From Stenopsyche tienmushanensis (taxonomy: Eukaryota > Arthropoda > Insecta > Trichoptera > Stenopsychidae), in the NCBI GenBank assembly GCA_008973525.1, contig WACJ01000060.1:558001-622000 (forward strand): a stretch of DNA of 64,000 nt, written 5' to 3'. The notes below the pieces were generated by a model. It ran no database searches, was not told where the DNA came from, and saw only the letters and a list, made by a program, of their open reading frames with translations. The translations under genes and the position numbers were made by a program. Below are positions 48,101 through 60,699 of this stretch, piece after piece; within the stretch, counting starts at the first letter, position 1; every line of letters begins with the position of its first letter.

Positions 48101-51100
48101 CTCATCAATCATCTCAACTCATCAAATCGAAAACCAAAAACTGGCAAAACTGTTATTCATCCCGGAAAGAAAAAATGTCTGGAACGCCACCGAAACTGTA
48201 ACCAAAATAAAAAGATAACAGTTTGAAGCCCTGAAAATAATTCTCATTATGTAACTGTACAAACCAGGATATTCAAATAACCTTTAAGTAGTCAGTCTGT
48301 AAAGAGACATTTATTAACATTACATGGTCAGAGTAAGCGACATTTTTATAAATGTAGTAGTTAAGAATAGACATATAACACTGGGCATTTTCATAAGTAT
48401 TAAATTATATTATATATGATTTGACAATTAAAACCATTGCTGAAATATCTTGGGTTCAAATATAAAAATACTTAGTTAGCGACCACATTTTCGAAAAGAT
48501 ACACTATGAAAACATGTCAAATGGTCGACAATCATGGTGCGTTTCATTTGTGAGTATAAAATGAAAGTAAACTGAAATATTAGACAGCTCTACATTTGTT
48601 GATCCTATTTATTATTAATAGTTCCAGTCTATTTATTTCTATATAAATCATTTTGCGACTGAATGAACCAGTGATAATAATTTTAATATAGACATTGGCA
48701 TCTAAAAGAATTGCAGGCGTAACTGCTCGAATAGCATGATCGAACATTCTAATTCGTCGAGCTTCGACTGTATACATATATTGTTTGAAGATATGAAATC
48801 TGCGATTTATTCTTGGATCATATTTTCCTTTCTATTTCTGATTCAGAATGATGTTGTTGTTTGATCAGCTGAACAAGTAATGCATTCTTCGTACCTGAAG
48901 AAATGTTTTCTTTGCGTTATTGTTCTCGCTCCTACGATTCTCAACGCTGGATGCTCTCTTGGCGTGCAATAATATTACTTCAAAAAATAATCTAGCATGA
49001 AATATTTCCATTATGGATATGAACTGTTTATTCAGTTTAACATCCATCAGGGAATCTTCTCTTAGGGGCCTTTCAGGTTAACGTGTGTCGGTAATTGAAA
49101 CGCACCCGGGCCTTCAGATACTTTTGTGCAGATTCAATTGGAACGATATAATAGGGATGCCTGTCATATTTTTTTTAACAAAAAATCATAGACGATATTT
49201 CTAAATTCAATTTTAAAGAGAGGTATGCTTTCAACCTTTATAAGACGGTTCGATACCTCTTAATAAATATATAATGGCAAATATAAGACATGGAAGAATA
49301 AAGCCTTCTTCTGTACCATTGTATAAATTACAAGTTGAAAAAAATACATGCTTCATGAATCATTATTTTATTTCCTCTCAAGGACCCTCGATACTAAGAA
49401 CGATTTAAAACGTGGCACTCAACATACGATCCGGTTGTAAAAAATCTTCATACGTATAAATTAGCTGTCGCGATACTACATTATAAACAAAAAATACGGG
49501 AGGAAGGCTAAATTATAACTTATTTGTTTTATCTACCGGCGACCTGAACCTTTTCTATCGGCACACCTCACGCCACTTAACGAAATTGAATAGTAAATTA
49601 CAGGACAACGTCTCTAGTGTTCTTCGATTCGTACATCAAGGTGCAAGCCATTGAAGTCCTCAAAAAATTAAAATGATCTCAAATTTTTTACACATGATCC
49701 AAACGTTTTTGGGGTTAAGTGATTTCATTCAATGGCTATATTCTACATGACAAAGCACGTCGAAGGAAGCTCCGCAGACGTTTGCATAAGTATCTGAATG
49801 GGTAACATATCCCTCTTCATCCATTTATTTCAACTCATAATGAACTCAAGAACGTCTGAAGTATCCATACTCAACCCACTAGTTTGATTAAATGAATATA
49901 CGGTTTTTTTAAAGACATCAGGTCTATAAAATTATCTAAAAATAATGCATCACTTGATGACGATCAATTTGAGTTCTTAAATGAATGCCTTAATTTCAGA
50001 TGCGTTTTAAGAAAAACTATATAAAACGAGCTATCAATGCTTTTAAAAGTAATATTATGCATTAAAAAAACTTAATTTTCTTATGTGTTGGTGATAAAAC
50101 CTACTGCTAAGTTTTGGGTTTGATGTAAACCGGACCCGAAACCGATTCGAAAATATCGGTTTTATCGATTCGGTTTATTTTTATTTTTATGCTGAATTTG
50201 TTTGATTGTATTCATATAAATTTGAACTTGTCTTATTACGTAATTATTATGTTTTTTTTTTTGTTTAGCATATGTCTTCCTATATATTTGCTATGTACCC
50301 AGGCTGGAACTATCAGGTTTGAATTTGTTTTCTAGTGTTATGCACTCCAACCTGACACTCTCAAACATCCAACTAATAAGCTTCAAGTCAATATCTTTTC
50401 GCTTCATAAATTATATTGTTATCAAAGAAAGAATAAGATGTTCTATATAATGCTAGAAAAAACATCATTTTCCCGCAATGAAAATAATAACTGGGTCAAA
50501 CGAAAACCAAAATATAATAAAACTTACCGAGGCACTGCTATTTTTACAGTGCCGGCAAATTTGTGAGTTCGGAACGATTCGGTTCGATAAAGGTTTACAA
50601 ATAAAACTCAGCTATCTCAGCGGTCATGTCATCTTTAATATCAAGTGGACGAAAAGGTGAATGTTACTTTGAATTATTATAGAAGAGTTCATATTCTTGC
50701 AGTAGTGTTATTAATACAATAATAATTTAAACAAAATATTCCCATAGGGAGTCTGTGAATTGCCAAAAATACTTTTAATTAGGGTTTGCATTGAAATAAA
50801 AATATTCATAATGGACATTCCGTATTTACGCATTTATTTTATTGACATTTGTAACTGAAAATAAATCTTAACAATATTAAATATTTTTCTTTGTAATTTG
50901 TAGCACGCCAATGGTAAAATTTAACCGTCACATATTTAGAGTTAATTGCAACGTCATTGTAACGTTTTTTAGTCTACCGTAACCAGTAGCACAAATCTTT
51001 CCGTCTAGGTTCCATTTAGGCGCTATAAAAAAGTATAGAGGAAATTTTATAAGTCTGTCATTATAGTCGGCAGGACGTACGACGGTAGCTAAAATATCCA

Positions 51101-52430
51101 AACCTGATTTAAACCTTGATGAAAAATTTAGTTTAAAAATTTTATAATATAAATGTACATACCGTTGACAAATAAATATTAATAATTAATAGACATAGAA
51201 ATAGACATTATCTATCAATCCTATGAGCATTGCGATGCGATGAATGATGTTTTATACAATGGTTGAAATTGCTAATATAATAAATCAGGAATTTTAAAAA
51301 GATCGGGGAAGTGTTGAAAGTTCTTCACATGGCTATTAGAATCAAAATGGTATGATATATTGAAAGTCAGCGAAGCCAATTTAGTAATTTTCGTATTACC
51401 ACCACAGTGGTGGTTATTGAGATAAGGGCCGCTGCTACCGGTACTCACGTCATTAAGTAGAATGACGATCAAACAAAAAAGAGCGAATCATGTCATATCG
51501 GTATGTCAAAAGACTATTCGGATACAGAAATAACATAGATAAATTTTGGGTAATAACCATAAATTGGGGGCACAAAGGGAAACCGACGAAACGTGGAGGG
51601 AAACGAGCATTTCTTTTAGCCCAAGTTAATCAAAGTTGAAGACAAGTAGAGCATAAAATTTTAGTGCATTATAAATTCGAATTTATTTAATAAAATTTAA
51701 TACAAGACAGCATTAAAATCAGGAAGAATTTGAATAAAATCGATCTTTCTACACAGGCATGTGTGTTTTATTATGATTACGCTATGGTCCATCATTCACT
51801 TTATTAGATTGCAACGCGCGGGCCCTCAACAAACCCACAACTCATATAGCAAATTGAAATAAATTACGGTGTTCCAATTTATTCAGAGGTGAGGATCTGC
51901 AAAAAAAGTAATCTTAAACAATCAAACTTGATGGCCTAACGTTTGACCCTAATTTAATGAATTCGTGTTGCAATATATAACAGACGAATTCCGTCATAAT
52001 ATAAACTGGAATATGAATACAAAAACGACTTAAGAACAGAACATAATCAGTTTGATGTTCATGAGCCTATCATGGGTTGTATTCAAACTAACAACAGAAA
52101 ACTGACTATAATTAAGCTCATGAAAACCATTAAAACTTGATATTATTATGCTATAAACACGAACAACAAAGCCGTAAAACTTATGCGAATTACAAAATCA
52201 TAATTCAAAATATCATTTCCGCCAAATAATTACTTTTAAGTAAATTTAGTAATTAATAATTTGAAAAAATGTATAAATATAACGTCAATTCAAAATGCTC
52301 GTTAATTTGTCTTTATATGATGGATTAACATTTTAATCAGCATATAAGACTAATCTACGCTTGAAATAAAATCATGTAAATATCTAATAATAATTGTATG
52401 TAAATCTGTGTTTATTCTTGATTTATATAT
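39112..52430. other. long gene-free stretch
   Basis: About 13 kb contains no recognisable gene, RNA or transposon. GC-richer islands lie near 39,620-40,180, 41,160-41,830, 42,940-43,220, 44,920-45,280, 46,680-47,240, 47,330-47,700 and 49,040-49,140, and the rest is AT-rich. The island at 46,720-46,900 has homeodomain-type words such as CATAATAAAATT. A short self-complementary stretch with CCGATTCG/ATCGGTTTTATCGATTCGGT lies at 50,125-50,170. All open frames are under 95 codons and lack motifs. This is where undetected small exons could hide. Confidence 0.4.
39660..39679. repeat. perfect 20-bp palindrome
   Basis: ACGAGCAAATATTTGCTCGT equals its own reverse complement. It sits about 550 bp upstream, on the minus strand, of the candidate exon at 38.9-39.1 kb, at the edge of a GC-richer island. 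It could be a dimeric protein-binding site or a chance dyad. Confidence 0.85.
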
Positions 52431-53084
52431 AGTGACCTTATCTTCTAATATATAATAATTAATTTCTGTTTGTTCGTATGTAATGCGCTGCCTTACCGTT
52501 CATTCGATTGCGATAAAACTTTGCCAACTTATTGTTTGCACTTTGAGTTTCGTTGACACTTGTATTGAGTTTCGAATATCAATCATGAAAAATAGGACGT
52601 ATTTAAGGTTAGTGCAAAATAGTTCCTAAGAAAATTGATCTCTTTTAAAAAAGACAGTCAACTATCAAGAGAATTTGGAGCTACTTAAAGATAATTTTAA
52701 ATAAATATTTAAAAATTTAGAAACAGCAAATGAAAATTTGATGAAATGCAATAGATCCATAGTGAAAAAATTATGTCCAATCTACTAAAAAGCTAATTGT
52801 AAGTTCTCTGAGACGATGAAGAACTATTGCTGTTAAAATTCAAAAACCCACCACAATAGAAGATATAAGATGATGAGGCAATTAAAAAGAAAAAACGGTG
52901 AAAGCTCTCAAAAAACGTGCTTATTCAACATACGAGCTATGCATCAGAACACTTGTATGGTAATTTTTAGAACAAATCCACTATACTTAACACACATTAG
53001 ATTGCATGCATAAAAATACTCCTAAAGACGAGTTTTTAATATTGAAGAATTGAAAGGAGCACTGATATAAAAAACATAATTTTG

Positions 53085-53475
53085 AAAACGTTTTTCTATG
53101 GGAATATCAACCTAATATGAAATTGCGTTTGAAGAGTATAACAGCTCTAGTAAAAGCAAAAACCTGATCTGTCGGCAAAGTTCTCGTTAATATTTTTGGG
53201 ACTCAAGTTGTGTGTATTGATTTTTCCATGAATGATGGACAGCTAATGCTGCGTACCATTGCCAACTTTTGTTAAAGGTTAAAACAGCATCTCGGTCAAA
53301 AATACGTGATATGTCAATCCATAGCATATTGCTTCCTCATGACAATGACAGATCTTTTATAGTTGCCATAATAGATCGAATACTAGAAAAAATGCACTGG
53401 AAAGCTTATGGTTATTAATACACATTATTTAATTGGGTCATCTAAAGAAGTTTATGAGTAAAAGCTAACAAATTG
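53085..53475 (+). pseudogene. decayed mariner-type transposase relic
   Basis: In the plus strand, YQPNMKLRLKSITALVKAKT, a stop, then SVGKVLVNIFGTQVVCIDF runs from about 53,105 to 53,225. This parallels the family YxPESKxQSxxWxHxxSPxPKKxKxxxSxGKVMxTxFWDxxGVxxxDF segment. After a frame change, SKIRDMSIHSILLPHDNDRS and FIVAIIDRILEKMHWKAYG (about 53,297-53,417) correspond to the block with the second catalytic Asp (consensus VLLLHDNARPHTA...LGWEVL). YTLFNWVI then follows, degraded from the APSDYHLF motif, so the third Asp is lost. Several stops and frameshifts are present. No terminal repeats were found. It is a distinct lineage, closer to the IxxxGVLLLHDNARPH type of mariner than the 3.1- and 23.4-kb copies. 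Confidence 0.65.
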
Positions 53476-53479
53476 AAGA

Positions 53480-56400
53480 AGAATTTGTCTTCTCCCACTC
53501 AAATATACAGTGATAATCATAAATATACCCTAATATGAGTACACATTCTAATTTATATTCGATCTACCCTCGTGTAATTTATATCGTTATACGTTTTATA
53601 TATAACATGTAATATTCATCAAACGAGTTATAGTATACGACCATAATACGATAAAAAATAATAAGACGATGACTTCACTGAAATATTGAAAATATTATTT
53701 AATATGGCCATTTGACTGTGTATAGTTTGAATAGATATGAGGATGATTATCTAAAATTTGGGTTGTATACAGCATTTGGCACGATTTATCTATAACGCCG
53801 GGCCGGTACATAAATCCCACGAGCAATTTTATGTTGACCACACAGCATTATGTTCCGGCTACCGTTATGAATCAGGCAGACAGTAGACAGCCACCATTCA
53901 AGAATGATATTCAATTTAAAAACGTTTTATTAAAAAGCTTTTGTTGGAGCAAATAAAAAATAGATATTAAAATGTTACACACCTGCATCGTTAGAGGTGA
54001 GAGATGTAAGAGGAGATACAAACATAATATATATAACTGTCCGGTGCCGGACCGATGTACCTTTTAAATTATAGTGGTTTGTAATATTTTGATTTGGGAT
54101 GATGAATTATTATTCTCGCATAAGATTAAATTCTCTAACGTTTGGTGCGAGTCCATGTGTAGTTGAGATTAATCTCTATTACTGGCACAACTGGATTTTC
54201 ATGTACGCGTGCATGTATGGAGATAAAAAGTACCATTATGCTATAAATATGGGAAACGATCCTTGGAATGTTAAATTCTTACACATCATAAATTTGACGA
54301 CAGCTTTCAACACTTAAATATTTGAATATGGAACTTCAATGATTATGTATATATAATACTAGAAAATATTATTAAATTGATAAAATTTACAATGTGCACT
54401 TAATTGTTAACTTGATAATATATCAAAATATTCACACATCATACAAATTGTTATTGGCTATGAATATTGACGATCTCTATAAATGTGTTTTTCATATACA
54501 AGTTCAAAAATTGTAATTAGCCAGAGATTTATTATTAAAAAAAAATAAAACCTGCAACTTAGTACGTAAATTATTAAACAATTATATAATAAGAAATGTA
54601 TTAATCAAAATGATTTAAGAGCTTAATGATGATGCTCAATGTTACCATACGGTCACGTTTTTATCAAAAGGGTTCAAATGAGTTGATGTTAATGTCATTG
54701 CAGTTCATCTATCTAAAATGGTTATAATTTGGATATATTTACAAATAAATTGACATAATATAGAACAAGTTAATATTTAAATTAATAACATTTTATTGAT
54801 GACCAATTAATATTTAATATTTTTGCATATCAAAAATTTAAAGAAGCCAAATATTTTGATATTAAAAATACGATATTTATAATGCAAAATAGAATCTATA
54901 AGTTATGTTGTTCAATTTTCGTTGGCGGAGGAAAAAGAAAGATTGAGGTTTTGATGTACAGAAAAAACTGGACGAATCCGTCATTTTCAAGTTGCAGAAT
55001 GACACATCGTCTGAATAATGTGGAAATATTTTAACAAACCCAAAAAAAGAGATGTTAGATTGGTTTCTTTAAGCATCCCACCGAATTTAACGATCCTTAT
55101 CAACGACATCGAGATACTTCTATAGAAATCTGTGCACCTTTACATCTGATCAAACTCGCATGCACAAAAAAGACACACATTCATTGCAATGCTTATATTG
55201 TCAGACCAAAAAAAACTCCACGAGATTTATTTTAAGCCATGGCGTAATGAAAGCCGAGTAAAACCTAATAACTATGCAAATATTGAATGTCACCCATTAA
55301 ATGGGTTATAATTTATGGAATCGATTTCATCGCAACTCATCAGCGATCTCTGAGAGATTTTCCCTTTTCGCCTTTCACACGCACATGCGAAATTGGACGG
55401 AATATATTGCTCTTATGCATGCGACAGAGGTGAGAGAAGGCATCTCGGCTAACGAAGAATTTTGGTCCACACAGAGATAATGGGCCGCATCGCCACAATC
55501 AGCTGAAGAACTCCAAGCCACACGCAATGAGATAGTCGCCGGACACGTGAACGAAGAAGGTCAAAGTTTGATTACGTTCCCGCACCAATCGACATCCAAC
55601 TGAAGCATCTGGTCGAGGATGCATTCGAACAGCCAAGATAAACGGGCACTTCCAGGGGCATTATGTAAGCGATGCCCTTCACAAAGGTATACAAAGCTTA
55701 ATTTTAAGTCCACAAAGGGCGAACCCCTTCATTATTGGTAATTGAATGCTCCCAAAGCGCATCCGCAACTTTTGCAAGCCCCATCCTACAATGAATGCGA
55801 AAAGTATCTGCATATGAAAGTGGCCCTGGCATGCACCTTTTGGGCCCTTTCATTAACACCGGCAGCATTATCTCGATATCAATCGTTATTAACGATTATA
55901 GAGGGCACGATAGGAAGTATCACGTGTACAAACGACTCGCCGATCTTTTGATATATCAGCGGGTGAGTTTGCCGACAGAAGCACCATGTCGCCGACAGAA
56001 CCCTTTCATCGGCGACATTCGATACTTTTCGCGTGTAAAAGAGTCGTTCTAATGCAGAGAGTTATTGGGTAAGTGTGGAAAAGGGACGTGGCGGTGCGCC
56101 TCCCTTCGCCGACTTCGGGAGATTCGACGATTGAATTAAGCAATCGAAGAATGAACGCGGTAATCTGGTAGGCAGGCAAAGGAAGAAATGGGCGGCAATC
56201 CTTTGACACCTATTCGAGGACAATGAATTGAAAGAACATCCGGTGTAATCATTTAACGTACTTTTATCCTTCCAGGAGTAGATGCGCAATATGACGCAAG
56301 GGGTACATAGATCATGCACGTGGAAGAAACATCAATTAAAATTTAAAAAATATACATTTAATTTTCTATAATATTCTGACAAATCAATTAAGAAATACGT

Positions 56401-56785
56401 GATTTGCATTGCATATTGCATTCCTTGGGTGCATATTCATTGGCATTGCACTATCTAATATTACGTATTTGAAATCAATTTGAAGCAATCAAAAATTATT
56501 CTGAAATGTACATAATTGAAAATGTTTATAAAAATCAAACTTTTGAAAGTAAGGGCGAAAAGCTATAATTATTTGATAATTATGTAAGTCGTTAATCAGA
56601 AAGGCACTAAGAGATCATCATCAAATAACAAAGGATGTTTGAGTCACAGAATGTAGCTATAAAATTACAAAATAAGTTGTTATGTTGGACATCTCTAAGT
56701 ATGTGTAAAAATAAGTAATAATTAGAAAGCTATAAATATTAGCACAATATGAAGTATACCCGATTTAAAAACAAATGTATATACG
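53480..56785. other. noncoding; GC-richer island 55,060-56,330
   Basis: An AT-rich stretch is followed by the longest GC-richer island in this half of the window. It contains a near-direct repeat of GCCGACAGAA at 55,971-55,980 and 55,991-56,000. Overlapping open frames (60-85 codons, both strands) are unrecognised. No splice-bounded exon stood out. Confidence 0.4.
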
Positions 56786-56851
56786 CTTAGCCCTTTGAGT
56801 AGTGAGCTAATTTAAAATCATCATAATCTTAGATGCTATATTTCTATGTCC

Positions 56852-57087
56852 GCCACTTATCATCCGTACTTATCTGTCAGGACCGTCGCAGCGTTTATGA
56901 AGCTTGTGCATAAATAAATAAACACTGTCACTGCACACAATATTCAGTAATTTCTTCAAGTAAACATAAATAATACACTTGAAATCGATTCATTATATCA
57001 TTCACACATTAGTCGATAAATTTGGGTTAACGATCTATACGATCTAACCAATGGTACGATGTACGCAACATAATCTCTCCGTCTCTA
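56852..57087 (+). repeat. dispersed repeat B, copy 2
   Basis: Same-strand counterpart of 20,859-21,053, with high similarity. Relative to copy 1 it has about 20 extra bases after CCACTTATCA and short insertions near 56,995 and 57,045. A TTAGCCCTTTGAGTAGTGAG word at 56,787-56,806, just upstream, resembles a piggyBac terminus with a mutated TTAA, so the repeat may belong to a nonautonomous piggyBac-like element. Copy 1 lacks that word, so this is a guess. Confidence 0.85.
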
Positions 57088-57089
57088 CA

Positions 57090-59255
57090 TTCTATACGTT
57101 ATGGAGCATGTCGCGCTACCAGTGAACTACAGCAGATTTGAAATAGTTTTTCAGATTGAATGTAAAAATGTATCTAAATTATATAACTTGGAAGATATAC
57201 GTAAATGTGAAAAATTATAATTATTCAAAGTATTCTTTGATCACAAAATTTGAGATCAATGCCTCTCTGATTGGAGGCTTATTGAAAAAAGTATTTCAAT
57301 GATTGTATAAATGAATTGCCAAAAAAAACACATCTGCACATAGCTGCCAACGTTTTTCACAGCAAGAGACCATTTCAGAATCAAAAGACATTCTTATGCG
57401 GTGATGTTTATGATATTTCTCAATTCAAACACTGCAGGTTATGTTGGAGTAATTTGCTCATCCTCAATATTTCATTCAGTTTCCTCTGTTTAAATACGTA
57501 AAAACCAGCATTTATTTATCAGTTCGTTTAAGTTTTAAGGATAAACTTCCAAATACACTATAGAGATATTGGCTTGAGTTTTGAGGTGAAAAGATTTTTA
57601 ATAATTAATTAGGGTTGAACTACATGAAGCATTAGTCAATACCGTTTTATCCCAGTCAATAAATCAGGATACTAAATTACCACTGAGGTGTATTTTTATT
57701 GAAATAAAATAACACCAATCCTCATCATATGAGCAATATATCAAATATTTTTTTGCTCCACATATATTCATTTTCAACACTTTCAAGTGCAGCCATAATA
57801 ACAAGACCTTTTTTGTAAATGTTTTACAATAAAATAAATCATGTGTTAGGAGTTAATATACACATCGTACTCTGGCGCTATAAAAAGAACCAGTGATACG
57901 AAAAAAGGGTTCGAAAAATCAATCCCATCAAACGAATATGGCATGAGTTAACAAAAAACACAATAGTAAATCCCATACGAAAAAAATCTTGAACCACATA
58001 TTGCTTCTTGTGTTGCTAATAAGATTTTCCTCTTAATTAAATATCAACACAGCGTTAAATGCTTCCCTTTGCGGTTAGTTTAATAAACTGTGCTCCAGGT
58101 ACTTGGTTCTCGTCATAAACCTTTTTTATTCCTTCTAAATGGCTTAATCCGAAAATCAGCTTAGTCCCCCACAAAGTATCAATAAAAGAGCAAATTCAAG
58201 TGATTCAGTCTCTCATAGTCCAAGAACAAAATTAAGTAATTTAAAATTTAACATTAAAAAAAGATAATGGCTCCGATTAAAATTCTAACAGCGCCCTTAA
58301 CGCCCCTCCGAACAATGCGCTAAACGAATATAATTAAAATTATGAGTAACGATTACACTGCATTGTCACGGGATAAAATAAAATGGATGTTTACGACTTA
58401 ACCTACACTAACAAGGGAATGGTAATAAAAACGGAATAAAATAAAAAGTCTTTTGATTCCACAAGGCGCGTTTAACATGGACCACTAAGGAGTGAGGGTC
58501 ACATGTGGCCTCTCCAGCGTGGGGTGTCCCGCGGCTTTAACCCACCTCACGTTTATTTATAACCGATCTCAGGTTGAATATTTCCGTGATTGAGCCCTTT
58601 TCATGGGACCAAAGAGGTTTCGAAACTTACAAAATAGTCCTATTATTATTTGTAATTTAAATAAATGAGAATAATCGACGTATCAGCTTTTAAACGATAA
58701 ATTTCGTGTGTTTTATACAATTCGCAACAAACTTCGCTTCAATGTTGTCGAATGATCCAAATAGTATTATTTTCATTCATGGATATAAATTTAACGTATT
58801 TTAATGTTTGAAAAGAGCACTAATTTTATCTAAGTGTACAAGAGCAGAGGTTCTTAAACTCATACACTCTGAGGACAGATTGAATCCTTCTTGAACAACA
58901 TATTTTTTCCGAATTCCATCCTAATCGTAGACATTTAACATAGTTCTTAAGAATTAACCTTTCCTTTACCGTTCTAAAAATATAGCTCAGAATTTCATAA
59001 TGCAAGCGCTCGGGTGTTTTTTTAGCACAGTAAGGTTAATAGTTCTGATTGGAAAATTATATGAGCTTTGTCAATATTTGCGGTAAAAGCATTTTTCATT
59101 CAGTCATACCTTCAACTTCAAAATGTCTTTCCGTATCCAATTTAATTTCGTTAAAGTGGCATCTAAATCTTTCAACCTCCTCTGGAATTATATTATCTTT
59201 CATAGATGTAACAATATGACAAAACTCCTACCACCTACCACGAAAGATTGAACGT
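57090..59255. other. noncoding; GC-richer island 58,020-58,600
   Basis: AT-rich flanks. The 58,440-58,560 core is GC-rich, but no coding or transposon motif is certain. Confidence 0.4.
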
Positions 59256-59264
59256 CCACTATTG

Positions 59265-60345
59265 GATGATAGGAACCAAGTAGACTACTTACCGTTGCCT
59301 TAAAAAGAAGACCGAGGGACAAACAGTTTGTTGTCAACAGTCACAAGGTTGAGTACAACCAAACGCTGAGATACCTTGGGATTTTCATTGACAATAAGCT
59401 GACCTTCGGTAAACACATTGAAGCAGCTGCGTAGAAGGCGCAAAAGTAACCAGTGAGCTCGGACGGCTCATGCCCAACATCGGAGGGCCAAAGCCGTGCA
59501 GAAGAACCATAAACGAGGTTATGAGTTACCACAGCATACAGAACAGTATCTGAAGAAGCAGTGCTCGCGATCGCTGGAATCCCTCCGCTAGACCTCCAAA
59601 GCAATGAAGAGGGCATTGCACTACGAAGATCCCAAAAACCACAACGAGCAAGTCCAGAAACCGAAGGAAACCTAGAAGCAGAGATGGGATCAGTCCAGTA
59701 AGGGAAGATGGTCCCACCGACTTATCCCGGTCGTAAGTCAGTGGAGGGCCAGAAAAAAACACGATGAAACAATCTACCGCTTGACTCAGGTGTTCACTAG
59801 ACATGGATGTTTCGGTGAGATCCATTCCAGAGAAACACGCTGAAACAAGCACTCGGGGTAGCCGAGCTCAACGTTGACATGGTCCACAGCATGATGGCAA
59901 GCAAGAAGAACTGGGACCTTTGGCGCGATCACGTTGAAGAAATTCTGAGCGCTAAAAAGGGCAGTAAGAGAGAGAGGCGCAGAGCGGCTCTTCAACACTT
60001 GAATAGGGCCATTTACTTAAGACCAGACTCCCTGCCCGGGCACGGATGCTTTGGTGCGTACCTGAAGCGGATTGGCAAAGAACCATCCGCTACGTGCCCA
60101 ACACTGCCAAGCGGAGGTCGACGACGCAGAGCACACCATCATTGGCTGTGAGGCTTGGGCACCCCTGAGAGAACTGCTGAAACAAGCACTCGGGGTGGCC
60201 GAGCTAAATATCGACAACATGGTCCACAGCATGATGGAAAGTAAGAAGAACTGGGACCTTTGGCGCGACTACGTAGAAGACATCATGAGCGCCAAAGAAG
60301 ACAGTGAAAGAGAGAGGCGCAGAGCGCCTCTTCAACAATAGAATA
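59265..60345 (+). pseudogene. R1-clade-like LINE, ORF2 3' portion, broken
   Basis: From about 59,290 the plus strand encodes the end of a non-LTR retrotransposon reverse transcriptase. KRRPRDKQFVVNSHKVEYNQ and TLRYLGIFIDNKLTFGKHIE (59,363-59,422) form the RYLG...LTF..HI block that follows the catalytic domain in R1/Jockey-group LINEs. A frameshift follows, then AYRTVSEEAVLAIAGIPPLD near 59,533-59,592. Further on, LTQVFTRHGCFGEI (59,784-59,820) and a Cys/His-rich region with DDAEHTIIGCEAW (about 60,110-60,155) match the C-terminal CCHC-like finger of this group. NWDLWRDYVEDIMSAKEDSERERRRA (60,250-60,325) is the charged C-terminus. The catalytic FADD motif lies upstream and is not present, a usual 5' truncation. 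Stops and frameshifts make it inactive, and the C-terminal module is duplicated (next entry). Confidence 0.85.
59770..60345 (+). repeat. tandem duplication of LINE C-terminal module
   Basis: The C-terminal segment occurs twice head-to-tail, about 335 bp apart. 59,838-60,012 and 60,178-60,354 share AAACAAGCACTCGGGGT, GTCCACAGCATGATGG, AAGAAGAACTGGGACCTTTG and AGAGAGAGGCGCAGAGCG at over 85% by eye. In unit 1 the Cys/His finger segment is deleted between ATTCCAGAG and AAACACGCTG, whereas unit 2 keeps it. Each unit begins with a GGATG[T/C]TT[C/T]GGTG block (59,807 and 60,046). Confidence 0.88.
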
Positions 60346-60690
60346 GGGCCATCAAACGGCTAGACTACCTGTCACCCTTGAAGCAGTGTGATAAACAATA
60401 CCAGGGGGACAGAGGAGACCAAAGGGGGCGGTTTAGTGAGCAGGCACGACTGGCCAACATCCCTTATGGAAGTCTTTGGAAGATTCCGCGCCCACAGGAA
60501 AAAAAAAAAAAAAAAGACTCCCTGCCCTCCTGAAGCAATGTGGAGAACAATACCGGGGGGGGGGGGGGGCAGAGAAGGACAAGAGATGGGTTTAGTCGGC
60601 AAGAATCTGACACTACTCTGGGATCAAAACCAGGGTGTCTTATGCAACCCACAGGAAAAAAAAGACTACCATTGCCTTATATGCCAGTTG
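60346..60690 (+). repeat. LINE 3' untranslated region with tandem repeats and homopolymers
   Basis: Two units start with AGACTACCTGTCACCC...TGAAGCAGTGTG / AGACTCCCTGCCCTCCTGAAGCAATGTG (60,360 and 60,515). They run through AACAATACC(A/G)GGGG, and each ends CCCACAGGAAAAAA (about 60,492 and 60,651). Unit 1 ends in an A run of about 17 and unit 2 contains a G run of about 14 (60,556-60,569). This follows directly on the LINE reading frame. Frames predicted across the homopolymers are artefacts. Confidence 0.8.
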
Positions 60691-60699
60691 ATTATGTGT

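Noticed and set aside
59341..60232. Minus-strand frames opposite the LINE
   Set aside because: They are antisense to recognisable reverse-transcriptase C-terminal motifs on the plus strand.
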